64,000 nucleotides of DNA from Juglans regia (GCF_001411555.2 NC_049903.1:13311234-13375233), one strand, 5' to 3'. Positions 11,127 to 22,653 are shown, numbered from the stretch's first letter. Numbers and translations: made by a program. The notes: a model not told the origin generated them from the letters alone.

Positions 11127-12500
11127 CTACACCCTAGCACCCAGGTCTTGCATAATCCTTTCCCAGTCTCTATTCCTTCCATTCGAGTTAAACATAATGG
11201 TGGTTTTTTGTTTATTTAGACACTGGCCTGATACTTGTTCATACAACTTCAAAACACTGCTTATCCTCTGCCATTCATCCCAACATGCCCTCCCAAAAAT
11301 GATATAATCACCAGCAAAAAGAAGATGGGTAAGCTTTACAACTCTTCTTGCCACTGTCACACCCCTTATCTCCCCTTTTTTCTCTCCTCATTTATTAAGT
11401 TGCTTAATCCCTCAGGGCATAAAAGAAAAAGGTAGGGAGCAAGGGGATCTCCTTGCCTTAATCATCTCCATGGATGGATCACTTTTCCTAGCTTTCCATT
11501 TATCATCACAACATATGTAATAGAGTTATGCATGCCATAATCAACTTAATCCATCTAGCACCAAAGCCAAGTTTCACCATGACTGCTTCTAAATAGGACC
11601 ACTCAACTCTATCATAAGCTTTATAGATATCTAGCTTCAGGGCCATGGATCCCACTCTACCTTTCAGCCTTGTTTTCATGGAATGTAAAGCGTCATATGC
11701 TGCCACAATATTATCTGTTATCAATCTCCACTTCATTTATGTGATACCACTTCATTTAGAACCTCCACCTGCTAGAGCTTTGAAATTAAATGTGGATGGT
11801 GCTATGTTTAGTGATCCACATAGTGCATGTGTTGGAGTGGTGCTTCGAGATGAGAGGGGTGACATTGTTATGACATCAAGTATGCTGGAACCTGCAGTAG
11901 CTGAGCTTGAATCCATAGAATTACTTGATATTTCGGGGCATGCAATTATGTGCAACGATGGGGATCAACAGACTCATGGTGGAAAGTGATTGTTTACTCA
12001 TGGTGAGGGAACTGCAAGCTAAAGAGGATTCAGATGCTATGTATGGTATTCGACTATGTGAAGTCAAAAAGAGTCTGATGTTATTTGAAGATTGCTCTAT
12101 TCAACATGTAAGCCAATTGGGTAATGAGGTTGCTCCTAGGCTTGTTAGGTTTGCTTGTAATGTTGAAAGCTTAATGATGTAGTGTGACTGTATTCCAAAC
12201 TTTATTTCGCAAGCTGTATGGCTTAATAAATCTCTGTAATCACTTTTTTAATATGAATGATAGTTTGTTTTGTTATAAAAAATGGGAACCTTTTTTAATC
12301 TGTCTGCCAGGATTTTTGCAATAAGCTTGTACAAAACATTACACAAGCTTATAGGTCTAAAATCCCCAACCTTTTTTGGATTTGTCAACTTAGGAATGAA
12401 GGCCACATATGTGAAATTCAAAGAGTCTTCTATCGTCCCCCCATTCAGAAAGCATAAAGTTGCCTCATTGATATCCCCACCAATGATGCCCCAAAAGTTT
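11127..12500 (-). pseudogene. LINE reverse transcriptase core, split and mutated
   Basis: The pieces in order are FRPISLCNVLYKLIAKILADR (12290-12400), the nested insert, LITDNIVAAYDALHSM with the motif-A aspartate in KLDIYKAYDRVEW (11506-11736), and the catalytic block HLLFAGDYIIF (11127-11360). The FADD catalytic pair reads FAGD, so one metal-binding aspartate is lost. About 10-12 residues expected between ADRLKKV and LITDN are missing at the insertion. Confidence 0.8.
11741..12282 (+). mobile_element. Nested LINE 3' fragment (RNase H plus tail)
   Basis: Opposite in orientation to its host LINE, this 542-bp piece encodes an RNase H with LKLNVDGAMFSD, VGVVLRDERGDIV, an ELESIELL block and the catalytic-type VESDCLLMVRELQ. 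One frameshift lies near 11935. A stop at 12181 is followed by a short 3' UTR ending in ATAAAAAA at 12282. It is an extreme 5'-truncated LINE insertion into the RT core. Confidence 0.78.
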
Positions 12501-12502
12501 TG

Positions 12503-13262
12503 TTAGAACCATGCACTATAGCCATCAGGTCCAGGTGATTTATATGGGCCCATTTGTTTCAAAGCTACCTCCACTTCTTCTCTACTGAAATTCTTCTCCA
12601 TCTCTGCATTCATGCTGCTTGTGATCTTTGCCTCAAGAGAATTCACACACTTCTCAATAATTTCTTTAGATGGGATTTCAAACTTGTACACCTCATAAAA
12701 ATTCTTCCTGAAAGCCTCAACTATCTCCTCTTCCTCCACCCTCACATTTGACTAAGCATCCACCACAGAGAGAATTTGATTCTTCCTTTTCCTTTGATTT
12801 GCACATGTATGAAAGAATTTTGTGTTTCTATCACCCAAACTGTACCAATTCCTTTTTGCCCTCTGCTTCCATCTGATATCTTCCTGCTTTAGCAGCTTTC
12901 CAACTTCCATTTTGAGGAGTTTTAATTAAGCAGTCACATGGGGCCCCTCCACTTCTTGTAGCTCTTTAATCTTTATTGACAGCTTCTCAATGTTGACACT
13001 TCTCTCTCTGTCGTTTTTGAAAAACCCACACAAAAATTCTCCATTATATCTTCTCAAAATTTTCTGCACTTGCTTTAGGGGTTCCTGTGTCAAATGCTTC
13101 TCTGCCCATACTTTCTTAACCATCTTGTCACACTCCTATTCCTTTAACCAACTTGCCTCAAACTTAAACATATACTATCTTCTTTTTTGCCCTCTTCTGT
13201 CCCTCTTGACAGCCATCAAAACAGGTTTGTGATCTGAACTTCTGGCCACAAGTCCTTCCAAA
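12503..13262 (-). pseudogene. LINE endonuclease C-terminus and RT N-terminal linker
   Basis: The minus strand encodes the last conserved endonuclease block with SDHKP. A basic linker follows at 12926-13123, then 12503-12745 with the RT entry motif KQMGPYKSPGPDGY. Stops at about 12750 and 12925 interrupt it. Confidence 0.75.
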
Positions 13263-14225
13263 CAAAAATTTCAACACCACACAATAGTTTAATTTTGTGA
13301 TTTGAATTTGTGGATAGAGGGAAGAATTTGTCCTTCATGGGACAAAAAATAGCAGCTGGTTTTATTTTCTACACCACACAATAGTTTAATTTTGTCCATG
13401 TCTTGGTTTAGCTGATTTGGAACACCAATAGAATTGCAACTCTAGTCATTTTTCTCTCATCTCCCCTCACTCCGATCCTCTCCCATCTTGGCTTCAACGA
13501 GCTCACCATCATTGCACCCTCTCTTTTTGACTTCATCGTCTACACAGCCTGATCCGGTCCCTACACTCTCTTCTCTCCCTTTAATTCTTACATCTCTTGC
13601 TCCTTCTCCATCCTATCCAAGAGCACATTGTTCCTAGCCTCTTCACCATTGACTATCTTCGAAAGCTTTGCTTTCAGTACAAGGATTGAGATGTTGAGCC
13701 CAAGCTAATGCATCATCATCACATTCGAAAGGTCCAAGAACGGTCCCTACACAATGTTTGTTTCTATAAGTTTTGTTTGGTTGTTGAGAAAAATTGAGAG
13801 AACTAGTGCATTACATGGTTTCTTGCTTAGCTGCTTAGAAATTGGGAAAAAATTATATGTTCGTATTAGCTCTTTTTTTTTTTCTTAGCAGTATCAGGTA
13901 AAGTTTAGTGTTGGTGAAAAGCCCAACTGTTTCTAGACTTTTGTTTGGTTGATGAGAAAAATTGAGAAAATGTGTACTCCACAATTTCTCTTGCAGTCGG
14001 AGGACTAGACTGGGGGAGAAGATTTTTCTAGGCATTTTGCATTAAAAAAAAAAAAGTCATACTAGCAAATCTGTAAGGGTGAGCTGTGTTGCAGTTGCCG
14101 TACAGACTTGCTCAAATTAGGTGCAGCTATGTTAGCCCAATTATTAGTCAAGATCCATTGTGAGTATTGTTTAAACTGTTTGTGAATACAAAACCATCAT
14201 AATTTGTTATTATTAAGCGACATAA
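13263..14225. other. Non-coding interval with internal repeats
   Basis: No gene is supported. A 25-bp direct repeat ACACCACACAATAG... occurs at 13274-13298 and 13371-13395. A second degenerate pair around TTTTGTTTGGTTGNTGAGAA lies at about 13774 and 13940. Confidence 0.55.
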
Positions 14226-14320
14226 GAGCATTGACAATGCCAAGTCTAAATTTTGGCTAGAATTTCAAGTTATAGCTATAGCATTAACCTTCTTTGGCTA
14301 GGTGAATCCACATTGGACTA

Positions 14321-14695
14321 TTTTTCGACTTTAATAATGCTCCCAAGTGTAGGATTTTTGCGAAGTATAACTCGGTGAGTCCGAGATCGAATCCAAAGGA
14401 AAGGGTGTAGAATTGCAATCCAAAGTAAGAAAATCAAATAGAACAAGAAAACTTAATAGGAAAGATTATCAAGGGTTGATTGAGTTGTTGGAAAAAAATG
14501 TCAAAACTATGGAGAAAAATATCAATATATTAAAATACTAAGACTTCGGGATTCACACACAACGTATCTGATGATAGTTTCAATAATCTATTTTATAACT
14601 AAACTAAACTTCATACGAAGGATAATCTTAGTCGGATGATTTAGCAATTAAAGTACATGTTACTTTTCAAAGATAGTTTCATAAGTTAGATTGAA
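14321..14695 (-). repeat. 3' LTR of the gypsy element, truncated
   Basis: About 375 bp match the gag-proximal end of the 5' LTR at 18580-18955. Homology stops abruptly near 14695, where the other LTR continues for another 565 bp. The deletion that removed most of pol may also have removed the LTR start. Confidence 0.7.
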
Positions 14696-15245
14696 TACTT
14701 TTTTCATAAATTTTTCTAGACTTGGGTATGTATACTTTTTTCTCTAGAGACATTGCAGTTGCTCCTTGAACTTCCATTTCAATGTGTCTTTCCCAAAATC
14801 TTTTGTATGCCTTTTCCAACGAAACAAATCTATAGTATTCATTCTTGAAACACGTGGGACAAGGGTTTTAGAAAGAGAGGCTAAAATAAAAGGCTCAAAG
14901 GGGTTACTAGCGATATTGCACAAGAAAAAGAATTAAAGGCTCAAAGTAAAGAAAGATCGCCTAAACTCATCTCTTGAGGACTATAATAGTTCTTCAATAT
15001 CCATGGCTTCAAGATTTTCAAAATCATATCTATCTTTCAACCAGAATTATACTCGTGTGGCTAAATTGAAAATGGAACATGATTGAGCATGAAAAACAGT
15101 GGAATTCTTAAGTAGAAGTATCATAATGAACTTAAAGTTCAATACTCGTGCTAAAGCAACCAAAACAAAAAAAAAAAATTGAAAAAAAAAACAAAAAAAA
15201 TGAACTGAAAGAAAAAAAAATGCAAAAATTTAAATCATCTTAAGA

Positions 15246-15259
15246 CTCTCCCCCCAACC
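15246..15259 (-). promoter_or_regulatory. Polypurine-tract-like sequence
   Basis: The minus strand reads GGTTGGGGGGAGAG in a context (after GAGGACAATG) typical of the pol-to-3' LTR interval of Athila-like elements. It lies about 550 bp from the surviving LTR piece, so whether it served as the plus-strand primer is uncertain. Confidence 0.4.
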
Positions 15260-15433
15260 TAAAAATTTCATTGTCCTCAATGTAATTAAAGTAAAATAAT
15301 AAAGAATAGAGATAAAGAAGAGTACCTTGAGGTGATGATCACAAACTAAAACTTTTATACCTGCAGAAAGGGTTAAAAGAAAAAAAGAAAAAGGAAAAAC
15401 AAGACAACCTAAGCTAAGACACCTACACTAAAA

Positions 15434-15934
15434 CTAATCAATACACATGTGCCAGCCCATGACAACAAGAGTTGGGATCAACTCATTATTCTCATTCTTG
15501 ACTACAGTTATTCCAGATTTTTTAAGCACAACTTGTCTAGGACTTACCCATTTACTATCGACAATGGGGTATATGATACTCATATCTAACAATTTTAGCA
15601 CTTCAGTCCTGACTACCTCTTTCATTGTAAGGTTTAACCTATGTTGCATCTCCCTAGATGGTTTAGCATCGTCCTCTAAATGGATTTTGTGAGTGCAAAC
15701 TAGAGGACTGATACCCTTTATGTCAGCAATGCTCCACCCTATAGCACTCTTGTGCTTTTCTAAGATATTCAATAATTTACTCTCTTGCATATGGTTAAGG
15801 TTAGAAGATATTACTATAGGGAAAGTCTCCTTGGGTCCTAGATAAGCATACTTGAGCTCCATAGGTAATGACTTCAACTCTAATTTTGGTGCTTGTTCAC
15901 ATGAAGGTATCAAGTGATTCTTGCATGGTTGCAA
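15434..15934 (-). pseudogene. Gypsy reverse transcriptase, N-terminal fragment
   Basis: This encodes ELKSLPMELKYAYLG, AIGWSIADIKGISPLVC, SKWVSPRQVVLKKSGITVV and ends shortly after MGWHMCID. The catalytic YxDD region and everything downstream are deleted. Confidence 0.8.
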
Positions 15935-16096
15935 CTCCTCAAATTTTGGTTTCTAGTTGTTCATCTTTAAATCCTGTGAAGAGTTTAAGAGAGAATAAAT
16001 ATATGAATTTTTTGAATTTTCACCACAATCAAAATCATAAGAACTTAGTATACAAGCCTCAAATGGATCTAAACAACAAGTTTTTCTAAACTGTCC

Positions 16097-16615
16097 TTAA
16101 ACAAGTGTTTCAATGAAATTCAATTCATGAACATCCTCGTCATCTCTAAGTTGCTTACAAGTGTTGAAAATATTAAGCTCTAAATTCATATTGCCAAAAA
16201 ATAATTTTAAAAGCCCATTCCTACAATTGATCAATGCATTAGAAATAGAAAGGAAGAGACGCCCTAAAATCACATGTATTTGGAAATTTCTATTGAGAGT
16301 GGGGTCCATGTCAAAGACAATAAATTCAACAGGATAATAAAATTTATCCACTTGGACCAACACATCTTCAACAACACCTCTAGAAATTTTCATAGATCGA
16401 TCAGCAAGTTGTAAGGTTATGGAAGTGCGTTTCAATTCATCAAGACTTAACTGTTCATATATAGAATATGACAAAAGATTTACACTAGATCCAAGATCAA
16501 GCAAAGCTTGTTCTATTTTAGAATTACCAATCATGCATGAAATAGTAGGAGATCCTGGATTTTTGTGTTTAAGAGGTGTTTTGTTTTGAATGATTGCACT
16601 CACTTGTTCAGTCAA
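16097..16615 (-). pseudogene. Gypsy aspartic protease
   Basis: A 172-codon frame has the active-site block ALLDLGSSVNLLSYSIYEQL, a flap-like segment and VILGRLFLSISNALINC. The catalytic Asp is retained (DLG form). Confidence 0.8.
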
Positions 16616-16879
16616 AATATATTCTTCTGTACATTAAGCTTGCACTTAACAGTACATAAATCTTTTAAAAACTTGGCATATGAAGGAATTTGCTTTATGG
16701 CATTCAAAAGTGGAATGTTTACTTTAACTTGCTTGAACACTTCAAAAATTTCAGCATTGTGATTCACTTTTTGAAGAGGAGCCAATCTTTGGGGAAAAAG
16801 GGGTAGGGATAGGACAAACAACCTCATCACTCTTGGGCTCATTAGGTTCATCACTACTTTTTAATTTTGAAAACTTTTC

Positions 16880-17485
16880 TCATTCTTTTGGTGGGACGAT
16901 CTTGCCAATGACCTTCCCACTTCGAAGAGTATTGGCAGACTTAACATGCTCAAAATTTTCACCATTGGCACTAAATTCACTTACACTAAACTGACATTGT
17001 GGATTGGGTTGTGCTTGAGCAAGAAATTTTCCTTTTTCATGATTACTCAAAGTAGTGGTCAACTTAGTAAGTATGTTCCTAATGTCGTTGATGACTTGGG
17101 AATTTTGATTATTGATGGTTGCTTGTGTTTGCATAAATTGTTGCAAACTTGTGGAAACTTGGTGTAATGCATCCTCAAGATTTTTCTTTGGTGGTGGAGC
17201 ATTGTAAAGCATAAAATTGGGAAGACCTTGAGTAGGAGCTGTAGCCACATTATCATTCCTCCATCCAAGATTGCAAGTCTTTGAATAGGGGGAGGAATAT
17301 GACTTTTTGACTATGTTTATTGCATTTGCTTGATCATGCAACATCTCTTTAAAAGCTGGAAGTAAAGGACATTCATTTGTTAGGTGTCCCATGGTCTCAC
17401 AAATACTACAAACCTCATTAGCTTTAGGCACAATAGTGACTTCATTAGCTTTCCTAAATTCCATTGCTTCAAGTTTCCTAGTCAA
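16880..17485 (-). pseudogene. Gypsy gag C-terminus with zinc knuckle
   Basis: A 201-codon frame contains an intact CCHC knuckle (CSICETMGHLTNEC), then a low-complexity Q/N-rich segment. Gag sequence between it and the N-terminal piece (17486-17776) is interrupted by stops. Confidence 0.8.
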
Positions 17486-17776
17486 ACTTGTTACTCTAGC
17501 TCTAAGGTCATCATCCTCCTTAAGTTGGTATCTACCACTTCTAGAGGGGTTGGTGGAAAGTTTGGAAGTATTTGAAGTATCAATGGTATCCCAAGATTGG
17601 GCATTCTCAGCTAAGAGACCAAAATATTCAAAAGCCTCTTCGAGGTCTTTGTTTAAAAATCTCCATTGTACATCTTCTCTACGAATTGGCGCATTTTGAG
17701 ACTTAAACTGTCATATAAAAAACTGATTAAAAGCCAAGTTTCATAACTATGATGTGGACAAGAATTAAGCAAATGT

Positions 17777-18385
17777 TTAAATATTTCCCAACATTGGTAA
17801 AATGTCTCTCTCTTTTTGTGAAAAAATCATCATTTGTCTCTTGAGAGTATTAGTCCTATGAATTGGAAAAAATTTCTTTGGAAACTTAGTTTGTATCTCT
17901 TGCCAAGTAGCAATTGACCTAGGTCTTAAATTGTTAAGCCTAGTCTTTGCCTTCTCTTTAAGAGAGAAAGAAAACAACTTAAACCTAATGGTCTCATCAC
18001 TACAAATTTGGTAATGGAAGGTAGCACATATCTCCTCAAGCTCCTTAATGTGTAGATAAGGATTATCAGATTCTAAGCCATGGAATCTAGGAAGTAATGG
18101 AATCATACCGGGCTTAAAATTAAAATCATGTGCACTAGGAGGAAAGACAATGCATGATGGAACACTACTCTTAGTGGGCTGCAAATAATCTCTAATAGTC
18201 CTAATGGGACGAGGATCTTCATCTTTTGGAATGTTGATATTGTTCCCCTCATCATGGACACTCTCATAGATCAACATGGTATCAAGTGTGTGAGAATGAT
18301 TGGATGAATCAGACAAATTGTATAACAAATTATGGTATTCAATCCTAATCAAACGATTATCTCTATCACGAACCCAAGAGCTCAT
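17777..18385 (-). pseudogene. Gypsy gag N-terminal domain
   Basis: A 202-codon frame has MIPLLPRFHGLESDNPYLHI, IRFKLFSFSLKEKAKTRLNN and IATWQEIQTKFPKKFFP, the retrotransposon gag core of Athila-like elements. It ends at a stop inside gag. Confidence 0.8.
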
Positions 18386-18555
18386 GTACTAATACAACAA
18401 ACAAGTTAAAAATCAATCTAAAACTAAACAAGAGAAATAAATGTAAATAGAGAAAGAAAAGAAAAAGAGTTGGAGAGATATTACCAAAATTGTGAAGAAA
18501 TTCACAACTCAACAAACCTCTCTACAAAAAGTGGATTGCTTCAACCACGCCGCCT

Positions 18556-18573
18556 TCCCCAGCAACGATGCAA
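18556..18573 (-). promoter_or_regulatory. Gypsy primer-binding region
   Basis: The minus strand reads TTGCATCGTTGCTGGGGA directly after the LTR, a mutated form of the GGCGCCGTTGCCGGGGA region that follows LTRs in many plant Ty3/gypsy elements. Confidence 0.65.
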
Positions 18574-18579
18574 AAAACT

Positions 18580-19520
18580 TGCTACGACTTTAATAATGCT
18601 CCCAAGTGTAAGATTGTCGCGAAGTAATAACTCAGTGAGTCCGAGATCGAATCCACAGGGAAGGGTATAGAATTACAATCCAAAGCAAGAAAAGCAAATA
18701 GAACAAGAAAAATTAATAGGAAAGATTATCAAGGGTTGATTGAAATAATGGAAAAATGGTCAAAACTATGGAAAAAAATATTAATATATTAAAACACTAA
18801 GACTTCGAGACTCACACACAACGCATCTGATGATAGTTTCAACAATCTATTTTATAACTCAACTAAACTTCATATGAAGGATAATCTTAGTTGGATGATT
18901 TAGCAATTAAAGCACATATTACTTTTGAAATATATTTTCATAAATTAGATTGCTTTTAGGGAAAATAGATCTAGAGAATTTATGCGCAGAGAATTATAAG
19001 CATTCAAAGTGCCCGAAGTCTACGATAAATCAAAGAATTATATAGAATAAATCTCTTTCCTAGAATGGTAAATCAATCTGAAAACATCAAAACTTAAACA
19101 TAAAAACCATAAATAGATTATTAAGAACATACCAAAAGATGGTTGGGTTTTGCCCTACACCTAAAAGCAATGTGTTTAGCAATCCATAAGTAAAAGAAAA
19201 TAAAACAATAAACTAGGATTTTTCCTGGCCTCCCTCCCCTCAATTTTGTGTGAATGATATGCTTATATAGGGTAGGAAATAAATCCTAACGTTTTTGTGA
19301 TTCCTGCATAAAAAATGCCTAACTTTTAGGACTTATATTGACAGCCTCGTATGCACTTCAGGAGAAAGTTATATATTTATGCATTAAGACTCATTTTAAG
19401 CACAAACTTAAGAAAATAACATTATTCTAAAGCAACGTATAATATGCATGAATTAACCTAAACTAAATGTGATAAAGCTATCTACTAATGAGATAAATGC
19501 ACAAAACTAAACTATTATTA
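18580..19520 (-). repeat. 5' LTR of the gypsy element
   Basis: Its plus-strand left portion (18586-18955) aligns closely with 14326-14695, for example AATGCTCCCAAGTGTA and GAGTCCGAGATCGAATCC. The terminal dinucleotide on the minus strand is TA where TG is expected, consistent with age. Confidence 0.75.
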
Positions 19521-19921
19521 GACTAGCCATCTTAAATTCAAAATAATAATATAATATTATATATTTTAATAATATTTTACAAAATCTTCTTTGTGTAATA
19601 TTTTGCAAATACACTCTATATATTAATTAATAATTTAATTTTTACTTAAAATAAGGTAGAAAATACAATTATATATTAATTAATAATTTCATTTTAATTT
19701 CATAATTTAATTATTATTAATGAAATAGAATAAGGTAAAAAATAACAGACTATTTATCAAAATTGAAATGGATCGATAATATAGACTAGGGAGCTTAATT
19801 TACTGTAGCTTATATGTTGAGCTTTAATGGTTTGGCTAGTCCAATATAGATGATTTTATTCATGCCTAGCCAAAGTATGAAAATGCATTGACATTTGGCT
19901 AATCTAATGCCAATGCTCTAA

Positions 19922-20439
19922 CTTATTTAAAAATAAAAATAAAAATAAAACGAGTTAGAGAAAAAGTGGGAATAATTACCTTGTAAATTAAATGTCGTCT
20001 GTGCATGGGAGAGTGAGAGAGAGAAAGGGGGGGGGGTTCTGTGCAGGGTTTTTTTTTCGATTTTTTCGCTTTTCTAATTTACATGTGCAGCTCAATTGTT
20101 GTCCTAGATTTATTGTGATTATTGTTTAAAACCTTACTCATTTTTTGCCTTTTGCTTTTGGTCTTATAGTTGACCAAGACCATCTTTAGCCTATTGTTGG
20201 CTTTTCAACTTATTGTTAGCCCTTTGTTGGTTGGACTTGTACCATTGTCAACGTATTGTGGACTACAATTCCAGATTTGATATTCCGGTTGCTGGTCACT
20301 TCATCATCACCACCACTTTTATCGTCTCATAGGCAATCAATCAACATATATGAAGGTTACCGTTACATTTAAATTTCAAATTCAACATTTCAAAGTTCTA
20401 CAACTTAAGTTGAGGGGGTGTTAGAGATTATAACACATC
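19922..20439. other. Non-coding flank
   Basis: No gene is supported. It contains a G10 run near 20025. The segment 20083-20130 resembles 14115-14180 on the other side of the Harbinger-like element (shared GTGCAGCT, TTGTTTAAA). Confidence 0.45.
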
Positions 20440-20700
20440 GATGTCTAGCATGTGATTGGTTCTTGTGGGAGCTCGGCTCCCGAGCATGTGATCCGACCAC
20501 AATCAAATGGGTTTGATCACATGGGGGCACCATTCCCTAGAATTTGACCTAACTGCAGATCAAATTGATTGAATCACATGGAAACTCGGCTCCCGAGGAC
20601 AAGATCTGATCTTAGATGAAATAGATCGGATCATGTGGGAGATTGGCTAACGAGCACGTATCCAATCCCCGATCAACTTTCTCGGATCACGTGAGAGCTC
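20440..20700. repeat. Degenerate tandem repeat, about 60-70 bp unit
   Basis: Four to five imperfect copies of a unit containing GATCNNATTGATTNGATCACATG and GAGCTCGGCTCCCGAGCA-like motifs, for example at 20468-20487, 20583-20600 and 20690-20700. No coding function is seen. Confidence 0.6.
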
Positions 20701-20734
20701 TATTCCTGCGGCGCGAAGAAAGAGATCTTGAACC

Positions 20735-21440
20735 TAAGGCAAGCAATAAAGCTCGCCCCCTTGAAGAGCAATAGTCGCACTTAATCGAGCAAAAAGTGTT
20801 CTCACCCTCGAGCAAAAAGTGCTCCTCATGAAGGCTAAGCAACAATAGTGAGTACTTTGTTGGGATGTGAGGTAAAGTCCTCGCATCCATGAGGGTGTGT
20901 GATGGTACTGAAGGGATGCTCATCCCCGTGGGTGAGCAAAACACTTTTGTTCATGATAAAGGCAAGTGCTTACACCTTAAGGCTAGCAAAAACTGATGCA
21001 ACTGGGAGAGCAAAAGTGCTCAAACCCGTGGGCAATCAAATAGTAAAAATTGAAAATCAGTCAATCTTTTTGGTAAGTCGTGCTCAAACCTAATTGACCA
21101 AAAGTGCTCAAATCTACTAGTGCGAGCAGCAACAACTTGCACCCCTGGGCAAGAAATAACAGCTCGCACCCCGTGATGAGTAAAGGGTGTACCACCGGGG
21201 CGAGCGACAACAAATCATACTCGGACAAAGGCTTACTGCCAGGGCAAGCAAACAATGCTCCTATCTAATGGCAACCAAAGGCTCTCTCCCTAAGAAGTGT
21301 TCCTCCTAGGGGCGAGCATTTTAAAAAATAATATGGTGATGTTTGCAAAAGGTGCTCGTCCCTATGCGCAAAAGTCAAAAGTGCTTGCCGCCCAAGTTGA
21401 GCAACACCATCTTGCACCCATTGGGAGAGCACTTTGCTCG
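20735..21440. repeat. Degenerate minisatellite with GAGCA..TGCTC cores
   Basis: About twenty strongly diverged copies of a 25-40 bp unit carry GCGAGCAAAAAGTGCTC, itself a short palindrome, alternating with CACCCCNGGG-like stretches. Clear copies are at 20785, 20812, 21021, 21083, 21100, 21178 and 21360. Apparent ORFs here are by-products. Confidence 0.6.
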
Positions 21441-22141
21441 CATTATATGTTAGGATATCGTGCCCTATTTTCATAGGTACTTGACTCATGATCAAATTGG
21501 TTGAATTACAAGGTGCTCAAATCCCGAGCATATAAAGCGTATCAGATGTCCAATAGTATATGATCAAGTCCAAGACAGAAAGTTCCACAAGAAATCTTCA
21601 TAACAGAACCATCAGGTCAGTGGCAGAAATATCCACCAGAAATCTCCATCTCCGACCCACGACAATGACAACGAAGTGGGTCTCTGGTGTGAAAGTGAAG
21701 ATATTTTTGGTTATTTTCACTGCAAGTCACATAGTGATTAGATGCAGTCACCTAGATGAGGTTGTCCATATCTGTCGTGGCTCGCACCATGGTTAGCAAA
21801 TAAAAGTGGCTCCATAATTTTTCTGGAAAATAAGAAGTCTGGAGCAATAGAAAAGAAGAAAGAACATATAAATGAAGAATACGAAGATGGTAGATGGAGA
21901 GTGGAGAATACAAGAGATAATGAAGATGAAGCTTGTTCCGGAGATTTTTGGTTGTCATTGGTTGATTTGATTTGTATCAGGGTTGTTTTTGTCTAATTTG
22001 ATTTGTTGTAGGAATATTTTAATCAATTCGGATAGACTAATGCTAGATGATTTAATATCTCTAGATGATTTAATAATATGACGCTAATCACATAAACTAA
22101 AAATTCATTTTATATTTTTTAAAAACTTGTAATACAAATTC
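21441..22141. other. Non-coding interval
   Basis: No recognisable gene or element. The sequence is moderately AT-rich with short direct repeats around AGATGATTTAATA at 22036-22076. Confidence 0.45.
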
Positions 22142-22200
22142 TCGCATTCGTAACAGAGCATGTGAGAGACTCAACCGTATTCGCATTCGTAACAGAGCAT
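22142..22200. repeat. 20-bp perfect direct repeat
   Basis: TCGCATTCGTAACAGAGCAT occurs at 22142-22161 and again, identical, at 22181-22200, with 19 bp between. Confidence 0.85.
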
Positions 22201-22420
22201 CCGAATTGAATTTAAAATGATTTAAAAAAAAAGAAGCCGTTGCACTTCACCAAAATGGCATCCTCTTTTCTCAGGGGAAAAAAAAAATGAATGCCTTCCC
22301 CTTTAAATTTTTAAAAATACATACAAAAATTGTTGGTCAGTTGCCGCAACGGTACAGAAACAAGAATCCAATTCATTTATATACAGAGAGAGCCATTTAG
22401 AAGAGATATATCATATTTGA

Positions 22421-22457
22421 GCGAGCGAGCGAGAGAGAGAGGGAGAGAGAGAGAGAG
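22421..22457. repeat. (GA)n microsatellite
   Basis: GAGC and GA repeats of about 37 bp, a composition often found in plant 5' UTRs and promoters. Confidence 0.85.
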
Positions 22458-22653
22458 TGAATTGAGAGAGATAGATATGGGGAATTCCTCTCTTTTCGTC
22501 TCTAGCTAAGTGGAAACCTTCTTGAGTTCCCTAAATCAATTATTTTCCAACATTTTCTTTCATTTTTTATGTTCTGAAAATTGTAACTATCTTTTATGTG
22601 CGTTCCTTCCAGATTGAAAACAATTCGAGGAAAGTAGTTACTAAAACACATAG

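Larger units (their letters stand above)
9275..13262 (-). mobile_element. LINE (plant L1-type), 5'-truncated, with nested insertion
   Basis: On the minus strand the order is: end of the APE endonuclease (SSDHKPVL at about 13215-13260, a conserved terminal motif), linker, RT, zinc-binding zf-RVT domain, then RNase H. It ends near 9275 in an A-rich tail (T-rich on plus). About 4 kb remains, including a 542-bp nested insert at 11741-12282. The truncation just inside the endonuclease is the classic result of incomplete target-primed reverse transcription. Many frameshifts make it inactive. Confidence 0.88.
14321..19520 (-). mobile_element. Ty3/gypsy element (Athila/non-chromovirus type), internally deleted
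   Basis: It is flanked by the 5-bp duplication GACTA (14316-14320 and 19521-19525). In minus orientation it has a 5' LTR (18580-19520), primer site, gag, zinc knuckle, protease, the N-terminal third of RT, a G-rich polypurine-like tract and a shortened 3' LTR. RNase H, integrase and most of RT are missing. All reading frames are interrupted, so it is non-autonomous. Confidence 0.8.
14226..19918. mobile_element. Harbinger/Tourist-like MITE, split by a gypsy element
   Basis: The ends are inverted: GAGCATTG at 14226 and CAATGCTC ending at 19918. They are flanked by the 3-bp target duplication TAA (14223-14225 and 19919-19921), as for PIF/Harbinger elements. Subterminal TTTGGCTA motifs appear in both halves. 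Removing the gypsy insertion 14321-19520 leaves a non-coding element of about 490 bp with a very AT-rich core. Confidence 0.65.
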
